Below, in pieces: positions 32,912 to 42,674 of a DNA stretch of 64,000 nt. The translations under genes were made by a program, and so were the position numbers. Each line of letters opens with the position of its first letter. The first letter of the stretch is position 1. The notes under the pieces were generated by a model. That model ran no database searches. It was not told the DNA's origin and saw nothing but the letters and a program-made list of their open reading frames with translations. Origin of the DNA: VXMO01 sp965205915 (lineage in GTDB: Bacteria > Chloroflexota > Dehalococcoidia > UBA6926). The stretch is from NCBI GenBank assembly GCA_965205915.1, contig OZ242191.1, positions 1,736,001 through 1,800,000 on the forward strand. Direction: 5' to 3'.

Positions 32912-33513
32912 CAATTCTCTCCGGCTACCCGCTGGCGCACGTTGGCCAAGATCACTGCCAAGTTGTCACGATGCGTTGCCATCAATGCGACTGCGAGGAC
33001 AGCGAGTCCCACAACCGTGACTGTGCCGTTGCCGAGGATTAGCGCTACCAGGGGCGTTAGCGCCACGGCAAGCAGCCCGCCGGCGGTGGAATTGCGCCAG
33101 GCCACAGTCCCGATTGCCCCGACCATAAATGCAATGACCACCAGTCGAATGTCGATCACGGCGACGGCCCCCATTGCAGTCGCGAGACCCTTGCCGCCTC
33201 GAAATCCAAGCTGGACGGGCCAGACGTGCCCTGCGACAACTGCCATCGCGATGCCGATGACAGCCCACGCGTCGAAGGTGAGATACTGCCCCACAGCGAC
33301 GACTACTGCCCCCTTGAGGGCGTCGCCCGCAAGCGTGAGGGTCATCCAACGACGGCCAAGAACCCGAGCGACGTTGCGGGCCCCGATGTTGCCACTGCCT
33401 GCGGCACGAATGTCGTCGCCGGTCAGCGCCTTGACCAAGTAATAGCCGGTTGAAACGCAACCCAGGGTGTATGCCGCGATGATGAGCGCGAGTTCCGGCA
33501 TGTACTGAACCAT
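32911..33513 (-). CDS. plsY: Glycerol-3-phosphate acyltransferase PlsY
   Basis: 200 residues from the ATG at 33513 (MVQYMPEL); the frame reaches a TTG at 33564. About five transmembrane segments. GSGNIGARNVARVLG, GHVWPVQLGFRGGKGLAT and ATHRDN correspond to the three PlsY motifs for acyl-phosphate and glycerol-3-phosphate. It makes lysophosphatidate at the membrane, the first step of phospholipid synthesis. It is translationally coupled to the GNAT-aminotransferase fusion. Confidence 0.93.
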   Translation of the reverse strand: MVQYMPELALIIAAYTLGCVSTGYYLVKALTGDDIRAAGSGNIGARNVARVLGRRWMTLTLAGDALKGAVVVAVGQYLTFDAWAVIGIAMAVVAGHVWPVQLGFRGGKGLATAMGAVAVIDIRLVVIAFMVGAIGTVAWRNSTAGGLLAVALTPLVALILGNGTVTVVGLAVLAVALMATHRDNLAVILANVRQRVAGEN

Positions 33514-33650
33514 CTGTGTGTCACGATCCCTCTCGGGAGTGGGACTGGCTACTAACGCTTTCAAGTGTTCCTGGGGGATGGCATCATGCTAACAGCTTCA
33601 AACAGCTGGATGTTGCCCAGTCTCGCTCCGCCCATTTGGTGAGGCCGGCC

Positions 33651-34667
33651 CTACGAATTGCGTTGGACTACGAAATCTATGATGTCCGTTAGGGATTGTA
33701 GGGCTGGGTTGGCGGGGCGGTTGACCTTTTGGAGGGACTTGCGGGCGCGTTCGGCGAGGAGGTTGGCGAGGGCGTAGGAGCTATCGACGGCGTCGGAGTT
33801 GCGGATGAGGGCGAGGGCCTCTTCGACGCATTCCTCCTTGTCCTGTTCCGTCATGGTTTCGCGGTCATCTCGCAGGCGGGCGAAAGGGCCGGTCTCGTTG
33901 AGTTCGGGGTGGTCGTTCAGGTACAGGAGGGCGGGCAGGGTCAGGATGCCGCCGCGCAGGTCTGAGCCGATGGGTTTGCCAACCTCCGAGGCATCGCCCT
34001 GCAGGTCAAGAATGTCGTCTACCACCTGAAACGCGGTGCCGAGGGTCATGCCGTACTCGGTAACGGCGTCGACTTCCGCTTCGGTCGCGCCGCCAAGAAC
34101 CGCGCCGGAGACGGCGGCTGTCGTGAAGAGGGAGGCCGTCTTGCGTTCGACGCGCGCCCAGTATTCCTCTTGTCCCCCTGTCCAATCGAAAGCCTGTTGG
34201 ATCTCGCGGAGTTCACCGTCCGCGAGCAGGCGCAGTGTTCGTGAGAAGAGGGTGATGACGCGCACGTTGTTGGTCGCGCAGACCATCTCGGCGGAGCTGG
34301 CAAAGAGGTAATCACCGAGAAGAAGGGCAACCTCATTGCCGTAGCGGGCGTTGATGGTGGCCGTGCCACGACGCAGCGATGCCTTGTCAACGGAGTCGTC
34401 ATGAACGAGGGAGGCTGTATGGAGAAGTTCGACGGCGATGGCCATTGAGATATGCACGTCCGGATCGAAATCGAAGAGATGGCCGGCGAGGAGCGTGACA
34501 GCGGGTCGGGCGCGCTTGCCGGGCGTGGCAAGGATGTAGCGGAGCAGGTCATCGAGCCATGGGAAGTCGTCTTCGCCGATGGTTCGGAGGCGGCGTTCCA
34601 CCTCCGCCATGTCCGGCTCGATTATCTCCAGAAAGGTGGGGAGCTTCGGTGAAGTTGTGTCAGTCAA
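33651..34667 (-). CDS. Polyprenyl diphosphate synthase (trans-isoprenyl)
   Basis: 338 residues. The first aspartate-rich region SLVHDDSVDKASLRRG and the second FQVVDDILDLQGD bind the Mg-diphosphate; GKRARPAVTLLAG is the N-terminal signature. The first motif is DDxxD-like (DDSVD), suiting a long-chain product such as a quinone side chain, but chain length cannot be read with confidence. The start is TTG. It is separated from plsY by 86 bp that show no other feature. Confidence 0.92.
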   Translation of the reverse strand: MTDTTSPKLPTFLEIIEPDMAEVERRLRTIGEDDFPWLDDLLRYILATPGKRARPAVTLLAGHLFDFDPDVHISMAIAVELLHTASLVHDDSVDKASLRRGTATINARYGNEVALLLGDYLFASSAEMVCATNNVRVITLFSRTLRLLADGELREIQQAFDWTGGQEEYWARVERKTASLFTTAAVSGAVLGGATEAEVDAVTEYGMTLGTAFQVVDDILDLQGDASEVGKPIGSDLRGGILTLPALLYLNDHPELNETGPFARLRDDRETMTEQDKEECVEEALALIRNSDAVDSSYALANLLAERARKSLQKVNRPANPALQSLTDIIDFVVQRNS

Positions 34668-34697
34668 TGTGAATGTTCAGGCCGTAAGCGCGCCTGT

Positions 34698-36389
<1,692 letters not shown>

Positions 36390-36436
36390 GTGAATTCGTT
36401 AACTATTCTAGCGGTCGAGCGCGAGACGCGGGCAGG

Positions 36437-37672
36437 TCAGCCACAGATGTCCAGCGCGGTAAGCGACAGGACGCGAGCCACCGTGAGGACATTGTCGATA
36501 GGAATGGTGCGCTCTGTGTTTGACGTGGGGCCATAGATGACAGGCACGGAGCCGCCGCGCGCGAACCAGCCGGCATCGGTCCACGCGTATGAGCCGGGGT
36601 CCTGCGAACCGATGCGCTCCGGCGCGGTTCCCACAACCTCCGTGTGACGCCGCGCAACGGTCTGCGGCAGCATGTGATCCGTCGGCGTGTCGATGCCGTG
36701 GCCGGGTACTTTCATGCTGCGCCAATCTTCCGTGTACGTGGCGGGGGGCGGCGCAATCTCGATGGTGGCGTCCGGGTTGGCGGCACGGACATTGTCCAGG
36801 ACGCGGTCAATATCGGCCTGCGTCTGCTCCCAGTCCTGACCGGGGACGCCCCGCACCTCGACGATGGTGGCGCAGTAGTCGGGCACGTAGGAGGCGCGCC
36901 ACTTGAGAAAGTCCGTGCCGATGCCGCCGTTTATTCCGCCGACGATCATAGCAGGGAGGCCGGGGGTGGCATCGTGAGGCTGCGCGGAGAACTCGACGTT
37001 GTCGAGAGCCTTGACGACATCAGCCATGACGTTGACCGCGTTCACGTACTCAGAGCGATGCAACATGCCTATCCACGCGGATGAGCCGGTGACGGTGATG
37101 ACGTACTGGCACGCGCCGGAGTGCATGGTGCGGACATCAAGGAATGACGGCTCGCACACGATGGTGTAATCGCAGCCAATGCCTCGCTGAACGAGGTCGT
37201 AGACCCCGACGCCTCCCTGTAGCTCGCCCACGACGCCGGTAAAGAGTAGGTCGCCGCGGAGTTGCGCGCCGGAGCGGTGGATGGCGACGGTGGCGGCGGC
37301 GGCTGCGGTGACGCCGGCCTTCATATTGACGAGGCCGTGGCCGGTGAGTCGGCCGTCCTCCTCGTGGCAGTCCCAGGGATCAAGCGGGTAGTTGAGCGGC
37401 ACGGGGTCAATATCGAGGTGGCCGTTCAGCATGAGCGACTCGCCGCCGCCGCTGCCCGGGATGCGGACGATGAGGTCGGGGCGGCCGGGCTCGTCGGAGA
37501 CGTCGACAAGCTCGGCGTTTAGGCCTCGCTCAGTGAACCATCCGGCGAGGAACCGCATCACCTCCGCCTCGTTGCCGGAAAAGCTGCGGTAGCTCTGCAG
37601 GTTCTTCATCAGTTGCACGACCTCATCACGGTCGATGCCGTTCAGCAATTCCTGTTCGTTGACGGATGTCAT
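36437..37672 (-). CDS. M20-family peptidase-like protein with lost metal ligands
   Basis: 411 residues with the M20/ArgE-DapE fold: LNGHLDIDPV (His85, Asp87), GHGLVNMKAG, VGELQGGVG, and the dimerisation lid in between. Compared with active members the bridging metal Asp of G-x-G-x-x-D-M-K is Asn116, the metal Glu after the catalytic Glu150 is Leu151, and the C-terminal metal His region reads NTERTIPID without His. Three of the five usual ligands are thus absent. It may bind substrate without cleaving it, or use another mechanism. It is preceded by GGGGGG 6 nt before the ATG. Confidence 0.82.
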   Translation of the reverse strand: MTSVNEQELLNGIDRDEVVQLMKNLQSYRSFSGNEAEVMRFLAGWFTERGLNAELVDVSDEPGRPDLIVRIPGSGGGESLMLNGHLDIDPVPLNYPLDPWDCHEEDGRLTGHGLVNMKAGVTAAAAATVAIHRSGAQLRGDLLFTGVVGELQGGVGVYDLVQRGIGCDYTIVCEPSFLDVRTMHSGACQYVITVTGSSAWIGMLHRSEYVNAVNVMADVVKALDNVEFSAQPHDATPGLPAMIVGGINGGIGTDFLKWRASYVPDYCATIVEVRGVPGQDWEQTQADIDRVLDNVRAANPDATIEIAPPPATYTEDWRSMKVPGHGIDTPTDHMLPQTVARRHTEVVGTAPERIGSQDPGSYAWTDAGWFARGGSVPVIYGPTSNTERTIPIDNVLTVARVLSLTALDICG

Positions 37673-37780
37673 GTTAGTCCCCCCGTGTGTCCTGTGCCCG
37701 GTCTATTGTGTGCCCAGTGGCCGCCGTATTGGACTGTGCTTCTCTCCCGTGTTCCGATTCGCCGTCTATTTCCCGCGGTG

Positions 37781-38872
37781 TCACTCCGGGGCCGGACACT
37801 CGTGATCGGGTATGTGGCCCGGGTATTCGGACGCTGCGGCGACACCCATCCAACACTCGTAGATGATGAGGGCATCGTCGGCGATCTCACCGGCCTCCAT
37901 GGCGCGGTCTTCACTAGCGTCGACGCGGCCTCGCAGGCCACGGGCTCGTTCGCTGGCCTCGGCGGCCCGTTCAAAGGCCTCTTGGCCGCGTTCTATTAGT
38001 TCCACCATCTGCAGCACACGAATTGGAAGGGTCAAGTTACACTCGCCGGGAACCCTGGTGTACCGCTCACAGAATTCCTCACGTTCGGCAAAGGCCGCTT
38101 GCGCTTCCGCATCTGCCTCTTCTGCTTCTGCAAGGATTGCATTGTAATCGTCAAACACGTCGTCATAGTCATCAACTGCATCTTGATGTTCGGATAGTGC
38201 TGAGTCATAGAATTCCAGGGCGTCGAACACGGAATCGCGCAGGGCGGCGTTCTCCGGGTAGACGCTCTTTTCCGTTGTAACGACCAAGCCAACGATATTG
38301 TCGTGCTGAATCAGGCATTCATCTTCGAAGTATGCTGCGTCTCCGGCGATCCAGTATTGCTGACCGGCTTCTGTCGACTCTACTCGCTGAACTCTGCGGA
38401 GCCTTGTGCGCTCACCCGTATCCCAGGAGAGGCAACTCGTATTGAATGCGACCACCTCTTCAACTGCCACCTCTTCAGGAAGAGGGGCGAAATCCAATTG
38501 CACATTGTCGAGACAGGTGATCCGGGGCTCCATGCTGCCGGCGCAGTCGATCGAGATCCACGGATCCGGGGTGGGTGTGGGCGAGGGTGTTGGCGTTGGG
38601 GTGGGTGTTGGGGTAGGAGTGGGGGTGAGTGTTGGTGTCGGCGTGTGAGTTGGGGTAGGGGTGGGCGTGAGTGTTGGGGTCGGCGTGCGAGTTGGGGTAG
38701 GAGTGGGAGTGAGTGTGGGTACAGGAGTGGGGGTGAATGTTGAGGTCAGTGTGGGTGTTGGAGAAAAGGTTGGGGCAGGCGCCTGTGATTCCGCAGGAGT
38801 GGGCGTGGCACTGTCAGAACAGGCTCCTATCGCTAGCGCAAACAGGGCAAATGTCAGTAATGATAGTCTCAT
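37781..38872 (-). CDS. Lipoprotein with Pro/Thr stalk and degenerate signal-peptidase-I-like domain
   Basis: 363 residues. Signal peptide with lipobox AIGAC (Cys18); a TPTPTP stalk (about 35-103); an S26-like domain (about 105-200) with GSMEP (112-116), a strand ending VVAF and ECLIQHDNIVGLVV; then an Ala/Glu-rich helical segment and the conserved end CWMG...GHIPDHEC. At the position of the catalytic His in Sec11-type enzymes it has Arg159 (RLRRV), and the TKGDN box is IAGDA, so it is probably inactive. It is a tandem paralogue of 38957-40051. AAGGAG lies 9 nt before the ATG. Confidence 0.8.
   Translation of the reverse strand: MRLSLLTFALFALAIGACSDSATPTPAESQAPAPTFSPTPTLTSTFTPTPVPTLTPTPTPTRTPTPTLTPTPTPTHTPTPTLTPTPTPTPTPTPTPSPTPTPDPWISIDCAGSMEPRITCLDNVQLDFAPLPEEVAVEEVVAFNTSCLSWDTGERTRLRRVQRVESTEAGQQYWIAGDAAYFEDECLIQHDNIVGLVVTTEKSVYPENAALRDSVFDALEFYDSALSEHQDAVDDYDDVFDDYNAILAEAEEADAEAQAAFAEREEFCERYTRVPGECNLTLPIRVLQMVELIERGQEAFERAAEASERARGLRGRVDASEDRAMEAGEIADDALIIYECWMGVAAASEYPGHIPDHECPAPE
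38563..38765. repeat. Hexanucleotide-type tandem repeat encoding the TPTP stalk
   Basis: Irregular GTGGGTGTTGGG-like units on the plus strand encode alternating Thr-Pro on the minus strand. Such arrays vary in length by slippage, so the stalk length may differ between strains. Glycine-rich and Cys/Trp-rich frames on the plus strand here are artefacts of this array. Confidence 0.75.
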
Positions 38873-38956
38873 TCCTGTGGACTCCTTGAGTCAGCATAGA
38901 CTAAAGAGGCGAGATGAGTAGTCAGTCATTCACGTCGAGGTTGCTCTGCTACTTCA

Positions 38957-40051
38957 TCACGTACTTCCGGCCACCTTATCTTGGGTCGGGCACTCGTGAG
39001 TAGGTATGTGGCCCGGGTGCAACGATTCGCTACCAACATTTAGCCAGCAACGGTAACTGCGGAGCGCGGCGTTCGCGCGCGCGGCGGTAGATTCAGTGTG
39101 CTCGGCCCAGGCTGAGGCGCGCTCGTAGACGCCTTCGGCTTGAGCACTCCAACGTTGGTAGCGACTACGTGCCGCATCAGCGCGATCGAGGAGAGTAATG
39201 GCGGCATTGTAGATGTCTGTTGGCGCCACGCAGCTGCCGGAGACGCTCGTATGGCGATTACAGAGATTGTTGTATTCGATGATGGCAGCGTCGTGTTCGT
39301 CGACTGCCGCGTTAGCTTTAGTAAGCGCTGCGTTGTATTCGGCTAGTGCCGCATTAGCTTCAGTAACTGCCGTATCGTGTTCAGTAAGTGCCACATCATA
39401 AGCGTCTTGCGCGGCGTTCACATTGTCGCGCAATGCGGCATTCTCTGGGTACACATCTTTCTGCACTTCGAGCATTAGTTCATCGACATGACTGTGTCTT
39501 ACCCAGCATTCGTCGCTATATGACGTGTTATCGCCCTTAGTCCAATAGAACTGAACGCCGTCCGACACGCGTATTTGTTCAACACGGTGAATCCGGCGCC
39601 CTTCGTATTTGTCCACCGTCACGCAACTCTGTCGGAACGTTACTACGCTGCCGACCATAACATCCTCAAGGGAAAAGTCGGTGGTAACCAACACACTGTC
39701 CAGACATGTTATGAAAGGCTCCATGCTCCCAGTGCAGGCAACTGGCGCCCATTGCTCAGGGGATGGTGTTGCCGTAGGCGTTGGCGTGGGTGTGGCTGTT
39801 GGTGTGGGCGTTGGAGTAGCTGTGGGCGTAGGCGTGACTGTCGGGGATGGTGTTGGCGTCGCTGTCGGCGTGGGTGTGGCTGTTGGTGTGGGTGTCGGAG
39901 TAGCTGTTGGTGTGGGTGTGGCCGTCGGGGCGGGCGTTGGAGTAGCTGTTGGCGTGGGTGTGGCTGTCGGAGTAGGAAGAGGAGTTGCTGTCTCGGAGCA
40001 GGCTCCGACCACAACTGCAAGAACCGCCAATATCGCAAGTAGCAGCCTCAT
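38957..40051 (-). CDS. Lipoprotein with Pro/Thr stalk and Sec11-type signal-peptidase-like domain
   Basis: 364 residues. Lipobox VVGAC (Cys18), TPTA stalk (21-98), then GSMEP (Ser109), MVGSVVTF, RRIHRV (His155) and YWTKGDNTSYSDE (171-181). This is box B to box E of archaeal/eukaryotic-type signal peptidase I (S26B), including the Ser, His and Asp of the proposed catalytic centre. A helical part with two cysteine pairs and CWLN...GHIPTHEC follows. A lipid anchor replaces the usual transmembrane anchor. GGAGGG 7 nt before the ATG at 40051 fixes the start. Confidence 0.83.
   Translation of the reverse strand: MRLLLAILAVLAVVVGACSETATPLPTPTATPTPTATPTPAPTATPTPTATPTPTPTATPTPTATPTPSPTVTPTPTATPTPTPTATPTPTPTATPSPEQWAPVACTGSMEPFITCLDSVLVTTDFSLEDVMVGSVVTFRQSCVTVDKYEGRRIHRVEQIRVSDGVQFYWTKGDNTSYSDECWVRHSHVDELMLEVQKDVYPENAALRDNVNAAQDAYDVALTEHDTAVTEANAALAEYNAALTKANAAVDEHDAAIIEYNNLCNRHTSVSGSCVAPTDIYNAAITLLDRADAARSRYQRWSAQAEGVYERASAWAEHTESTAARANAALRSYRCWLNVGSESLHPGHIPTHECPTQDKVAGST
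39757..39982. repeat. Hexanucleotide-type tandem repeat encoding the TPTA stalk
   Basis: Units of the type GGCGTGGGTGTGGCTGTT repeat about a dozen times with variation; on the minus strand they encode (TPTPTA)n. Similar to the array at 38563 but with an extra Ala codon period. Confidence 0.75.
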
Positions 40052-40092
40052 TCTTACGCCCTCCGCTAGTAAGCATCTACTATAGAGGCGAG

Positions 40093-40785
40093 ATGGACAG
40101 GCAATCATTCACATCCAGGTTGCTCTACGCTGCGGCGGGCGGCGTTTTTCGAATCGGCTCGCGGCTGACCGTGCATGGGCGCGAGAATATCCCGCCCAAG
40201 GGCCCGGTGATTATTGCCGTGAATCATACGCACAACGCGGATCCGGTGCTGATCGGCGTCATCATGCCGTGGCCGGTTCCGTTTTTGGCCAAGCGGGAGT
40301 TGATGACGGAGGGCAACGCGGCATCGCGATGGTTAATGCGCAATTGGGGATTGATTCCAATAGCGCGAGATCGAGTGGACAGGGAGGCGTTAAGAGTCGC
40401 GCGGCGCTATCTGCAAGGGGGTGGCGCAATCGGCATGTTCCCGGAGGGCACGCGGAGTAGGAGCGGCGAATTGGGAAAGGCGATGCCCGGGACGGCGTTT
40501 CTGGCCATTTCAACCGGCACGCCGGTGCTGCCGGTCGGTATCGAGGGGCTTGGTGTTTTGGGCAACAACCCGTTGCAGGCAGCAAAGCGTCCGCGTGTCA
40601 CGGTGCGCATCGGTCCGTTGTTGACGTTTGAGAACAAGGCGGAGTCGCGCACGGCGGATCGCCTGGGGCGGGCGACGGACGAGATTATGCAGGCCATCGC
40701 AGGCCTGTTGCCTGAGCATATGCGCGGCTACTATGGGGACAGCGCGCGCGAGACACATCACACCGGCGAGCGCGCTGGGCAGTGA
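40093..40785 (+). CDS. plsC: 1-acyl-sn-glycerol-3-phosphate acyltransferase
   Basis: 230 residues from the ATG at 40093 (MDRQSF); GAGGCGAG lies just upstream and TACTAT (40078-40083) is a plausible -10. AVNHTHNADPVLIG carries the HX4D catalytic motif, and MFPEGTRSRSGEL the acyl-acceptor motif. It converts lysophosphatidate to phosphatidate, the step after PlsY. It is divergent from the lipoprotein gene and 10 nt upstream of the GlmS-like gene. Confidence 0.93.
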   Translation: MDRQSFTSRLLYAAAGGVFRIGSRLTVHGRENIPPKGPVIIAVNHTHNADPVLIGVIMPWPVPFLAKRELMTEGNAASRWLMRNWGLIPIARDRVDREALRVARRYLQGGGAIGMFPEGTRSRSGELGKAMPGTAFLAISTGTPVLPVGIEGLGVLGNNPLQAAKRPRVTVRIGPLLTFENKAESRTADRLGRATDEIMQAIAGLLPEHMRGYYGDSARETHHTGERAGQ

Positions 40786-40795
40786 GGAGCGGCCA

Positions 40796-42658
40796 ATGGG
40801 AGCCATCGTTAGCTACGTCGGCGTTCGCGAGGCCGTGCCCGTCCTGCTGCAGGCGCTTTCGCGGGTGCGCGATCAACGCTACGACAGCGTCGGCGTCGCC
40901 GTTCGCGACCCTGACGGTTATTTCAACGCCGTCAAGACCGTTGGCCACTATGACGTCCTGGAGGGCGTTCTTTCGGAAGAGCCGCCGTTGGGTCACATTG
41001 GACTTGGCCACACACGTTGGCGAACGCACGGCGCCGTAACGACGGAGAACGCGCAGCCGCATCTCGATTGCCACGGGCTCCTGGCTGTCGTCGAGAACGG
41101 CATTGTCGAGAATCACGTTGAGCTGAAACTCGAGCTGCGGGGTCGCGGACACCGCTTCCTGTCAACGACGGACGCGGAGGTCGTTCCGCACCTCATCGAG
41201 GAAGAACTGCTCATGGCAGGCCCCGATGCGCGTTTGGAAGAGGCCGTGCGGGCGGCGATGGCGCGCACGGAGGGGACGCTGGCAGTGGTGGCGGCGCGGG
41301 CAGAAGAGCCGCAGACCATCGTGGCGGCGCGCAGCGGCTATGCGAGCCCTCTCGTCGTCGGATGGGCACGCAATGAGGCCTACGTGGCGAGCGAGGCAGG
41401 GCCGCTGGCGACGGTGGCGGACAGGATCGCGTTTCTTGCCGCCGGAGAGATGGCGATTGTCACGCCGCAGGGCGCGGAGTTCAAGACGCTCATGGCCGGA
41501 GTTTCTATTGCCAAGCGCTCCATTTCACCATCCGAGGATCCGATGGCGGCGGCGCGCGGCGGCCACATGACGTTCATGATCAAGGAGATCACCGAGCAGC
41601 CGGAGGCGTGGACGGACGCGATGCGTGGGCGTGTGGACTTTGAGATGCTCTCGCTGTCGATGGAGGAGCTGGATCCGATTCGTGACGCCCTGGTTAACGC
41701 GGAGCGTGTTGTACTTACCGGCTCAAGCTCATCGCTGCACGCGGCGCAGGCGGGCCGACTCTACATCGAGGAACTAACCAATTTGCCGTGCCAGGTGGAT
41801 GTCGGCTCTGAGATCATTTTCGGCGACTTTCAGCTTGGGCCCAAGACGCTGTTCATCGGTATCACGCAGTCCGGGGAGACACTGGACACGCTGGGAGTTC
41901 TCACGAGGGCGAGTGAGCTGGGCAGTCCGACGATTATCGTGACGAACGGTGAGGAATCAACGGGGGCGCTGATTGCCGACGCGGTGGTGCCGCTGCGTTC
42001 GGGTCGCGAGGCGGGGATGGCGTCCACCAAGTCTTTCACATCCTCCCTTCTTGCCCTTTACCTGGTGGCAATGCACTTGGCACAGGTGCGATCAAACGAG
42101 GGCGCGGACTCCGTGCCGGGACGCCTGAATGACCTGAGCCGACTGGCCGGGTATGCGAATCGGATCCTGGAGGACCCATCACTGCCCGCCGCGCTTGCGA
42201 CCCGGTACTCAAATCGGCGCGACGCCCTGTTCCTGGCGCATGGGCGTCTTTTTCCGATCGCGGCTGAGGGCGCGTGGAAACTGATTCAGTTGGGCTATAT
42301 TCACGCGCAGGCATATCCGGGGTCGGAGTTGTCCCACGGGCCCATCGCGCTGATCAACGGGGATGAGACACCGACGATTGCCATTGCGCCGCAGGGACCC
42401 GAATACGGACGCATGGCTTTCGCAATACGGCTGGTCAAGGAGAACGGCGGTGTCGTGGCGGCGATCCTGACGGAGGGCGACGAGGAGCTTGCGTCAATCG
42501 TCGACCACCCGATCTTCATTCCGGCAGACACGCCGGAGGCGCTGTTGCCACTGGTCGCGTCGTTGCCGGTGCAGCTGTTTGCGTACTACTCGGGGATACA
42601 GAAGGGCAACGCCGTGGACGAGCCGCGCAACATTCGCCGCATCGAAGACTTTATCTAG
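40796..42658 (+). CDS. glmS: GlmS-like isomerase with degenerate glutaminase domain
   Basis: 620 residues with the GlmS plan: an N-terminal Ntn glutaminase-like domain (1-220: GHTRWRTHGA, VENGIVEN, TTDAEVVPHLI) and two SIS domains (FMIKEITEQPEAW, TGSSSSLHAAQAG, ITQSGETLDTLG, GMASTKSFTSSL, SELSHGPIALIN). The start MGAIVSYVG lacks the Cys that follows Met in canonical MCGIVGYIG, and the C-terminus PRNIRRIEDFI lacks the Lys of the LAKSVTVE end. GAGGAG precedes the ATG. Glutamine hydrolysis by the normal route is unlikely; it could use ammonia or act on another sugar phosphate. Confidence 0.85.
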   Translation: MGAIVSYVGVREAVPVLLQALSRVRDQRYDSVGVAVRDPDGYFNAVKTVGHYDVLEGVLSEEPPLGHIGLGHTRWRTHGAVTTENAQPHLDCHGLLAVVENGIVENHVELKLELRGRGHRFLSTTDAEVVPHLIEEELLMAGPDARLEEAVRAAMARTEGTLAVVAARAEEPQTIVAARSGYASPLVVGWARNEAYVASEAGPLATVADRIAFLAAGEMAIVTPQGAEFKTLMAGVSIAKRSISPSEDPMAAARGGHMTFMIKEITEQPEAWTDAMRGRVDFEMLSLSMEELDPIRDALVNAERVVLTGSSSSLHAAQAGRLYIEELTNLPCQVDVGSEIIFGDFQLGPKTLFIGITQSGETLDTLGVLTRASELGSPTIIVTNGEESTGALIADAVVPLRSGREAGMASTKSFTSSLLALYLVAMHLAQVRSNEGADSVPGRLNDLSRLAGYANRILEDPSLPAALATRYSNRRDALFLAHGRLFPIAAEGAWKLIQLGYIHAQAYPGSELSHGPIALINGDETPTIAIAPQGPEYGRMAFAIRLVKENGGVVAAILTEGDEELASIVDHPIFIPADTPEALLPLVASLPVQLFAYYSGIQKGNAVDEPRNIRRIEDFI

Positions 42659-42674
42659 GCGGGATGATGCTGGA

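Noticed and set aside
38303..38743. Trp/Gly/Cys-rich plus-strand frames over the Thr-Pro arrays
   Set aside because: Translation of the tandem repeat in the wrong frame and strand.
38563..39982. CRISPR-like look of the regular repeats
   Set aside because: Units are 6-18 bp and contiguous, without unique spacers, and they encode protein stalks.
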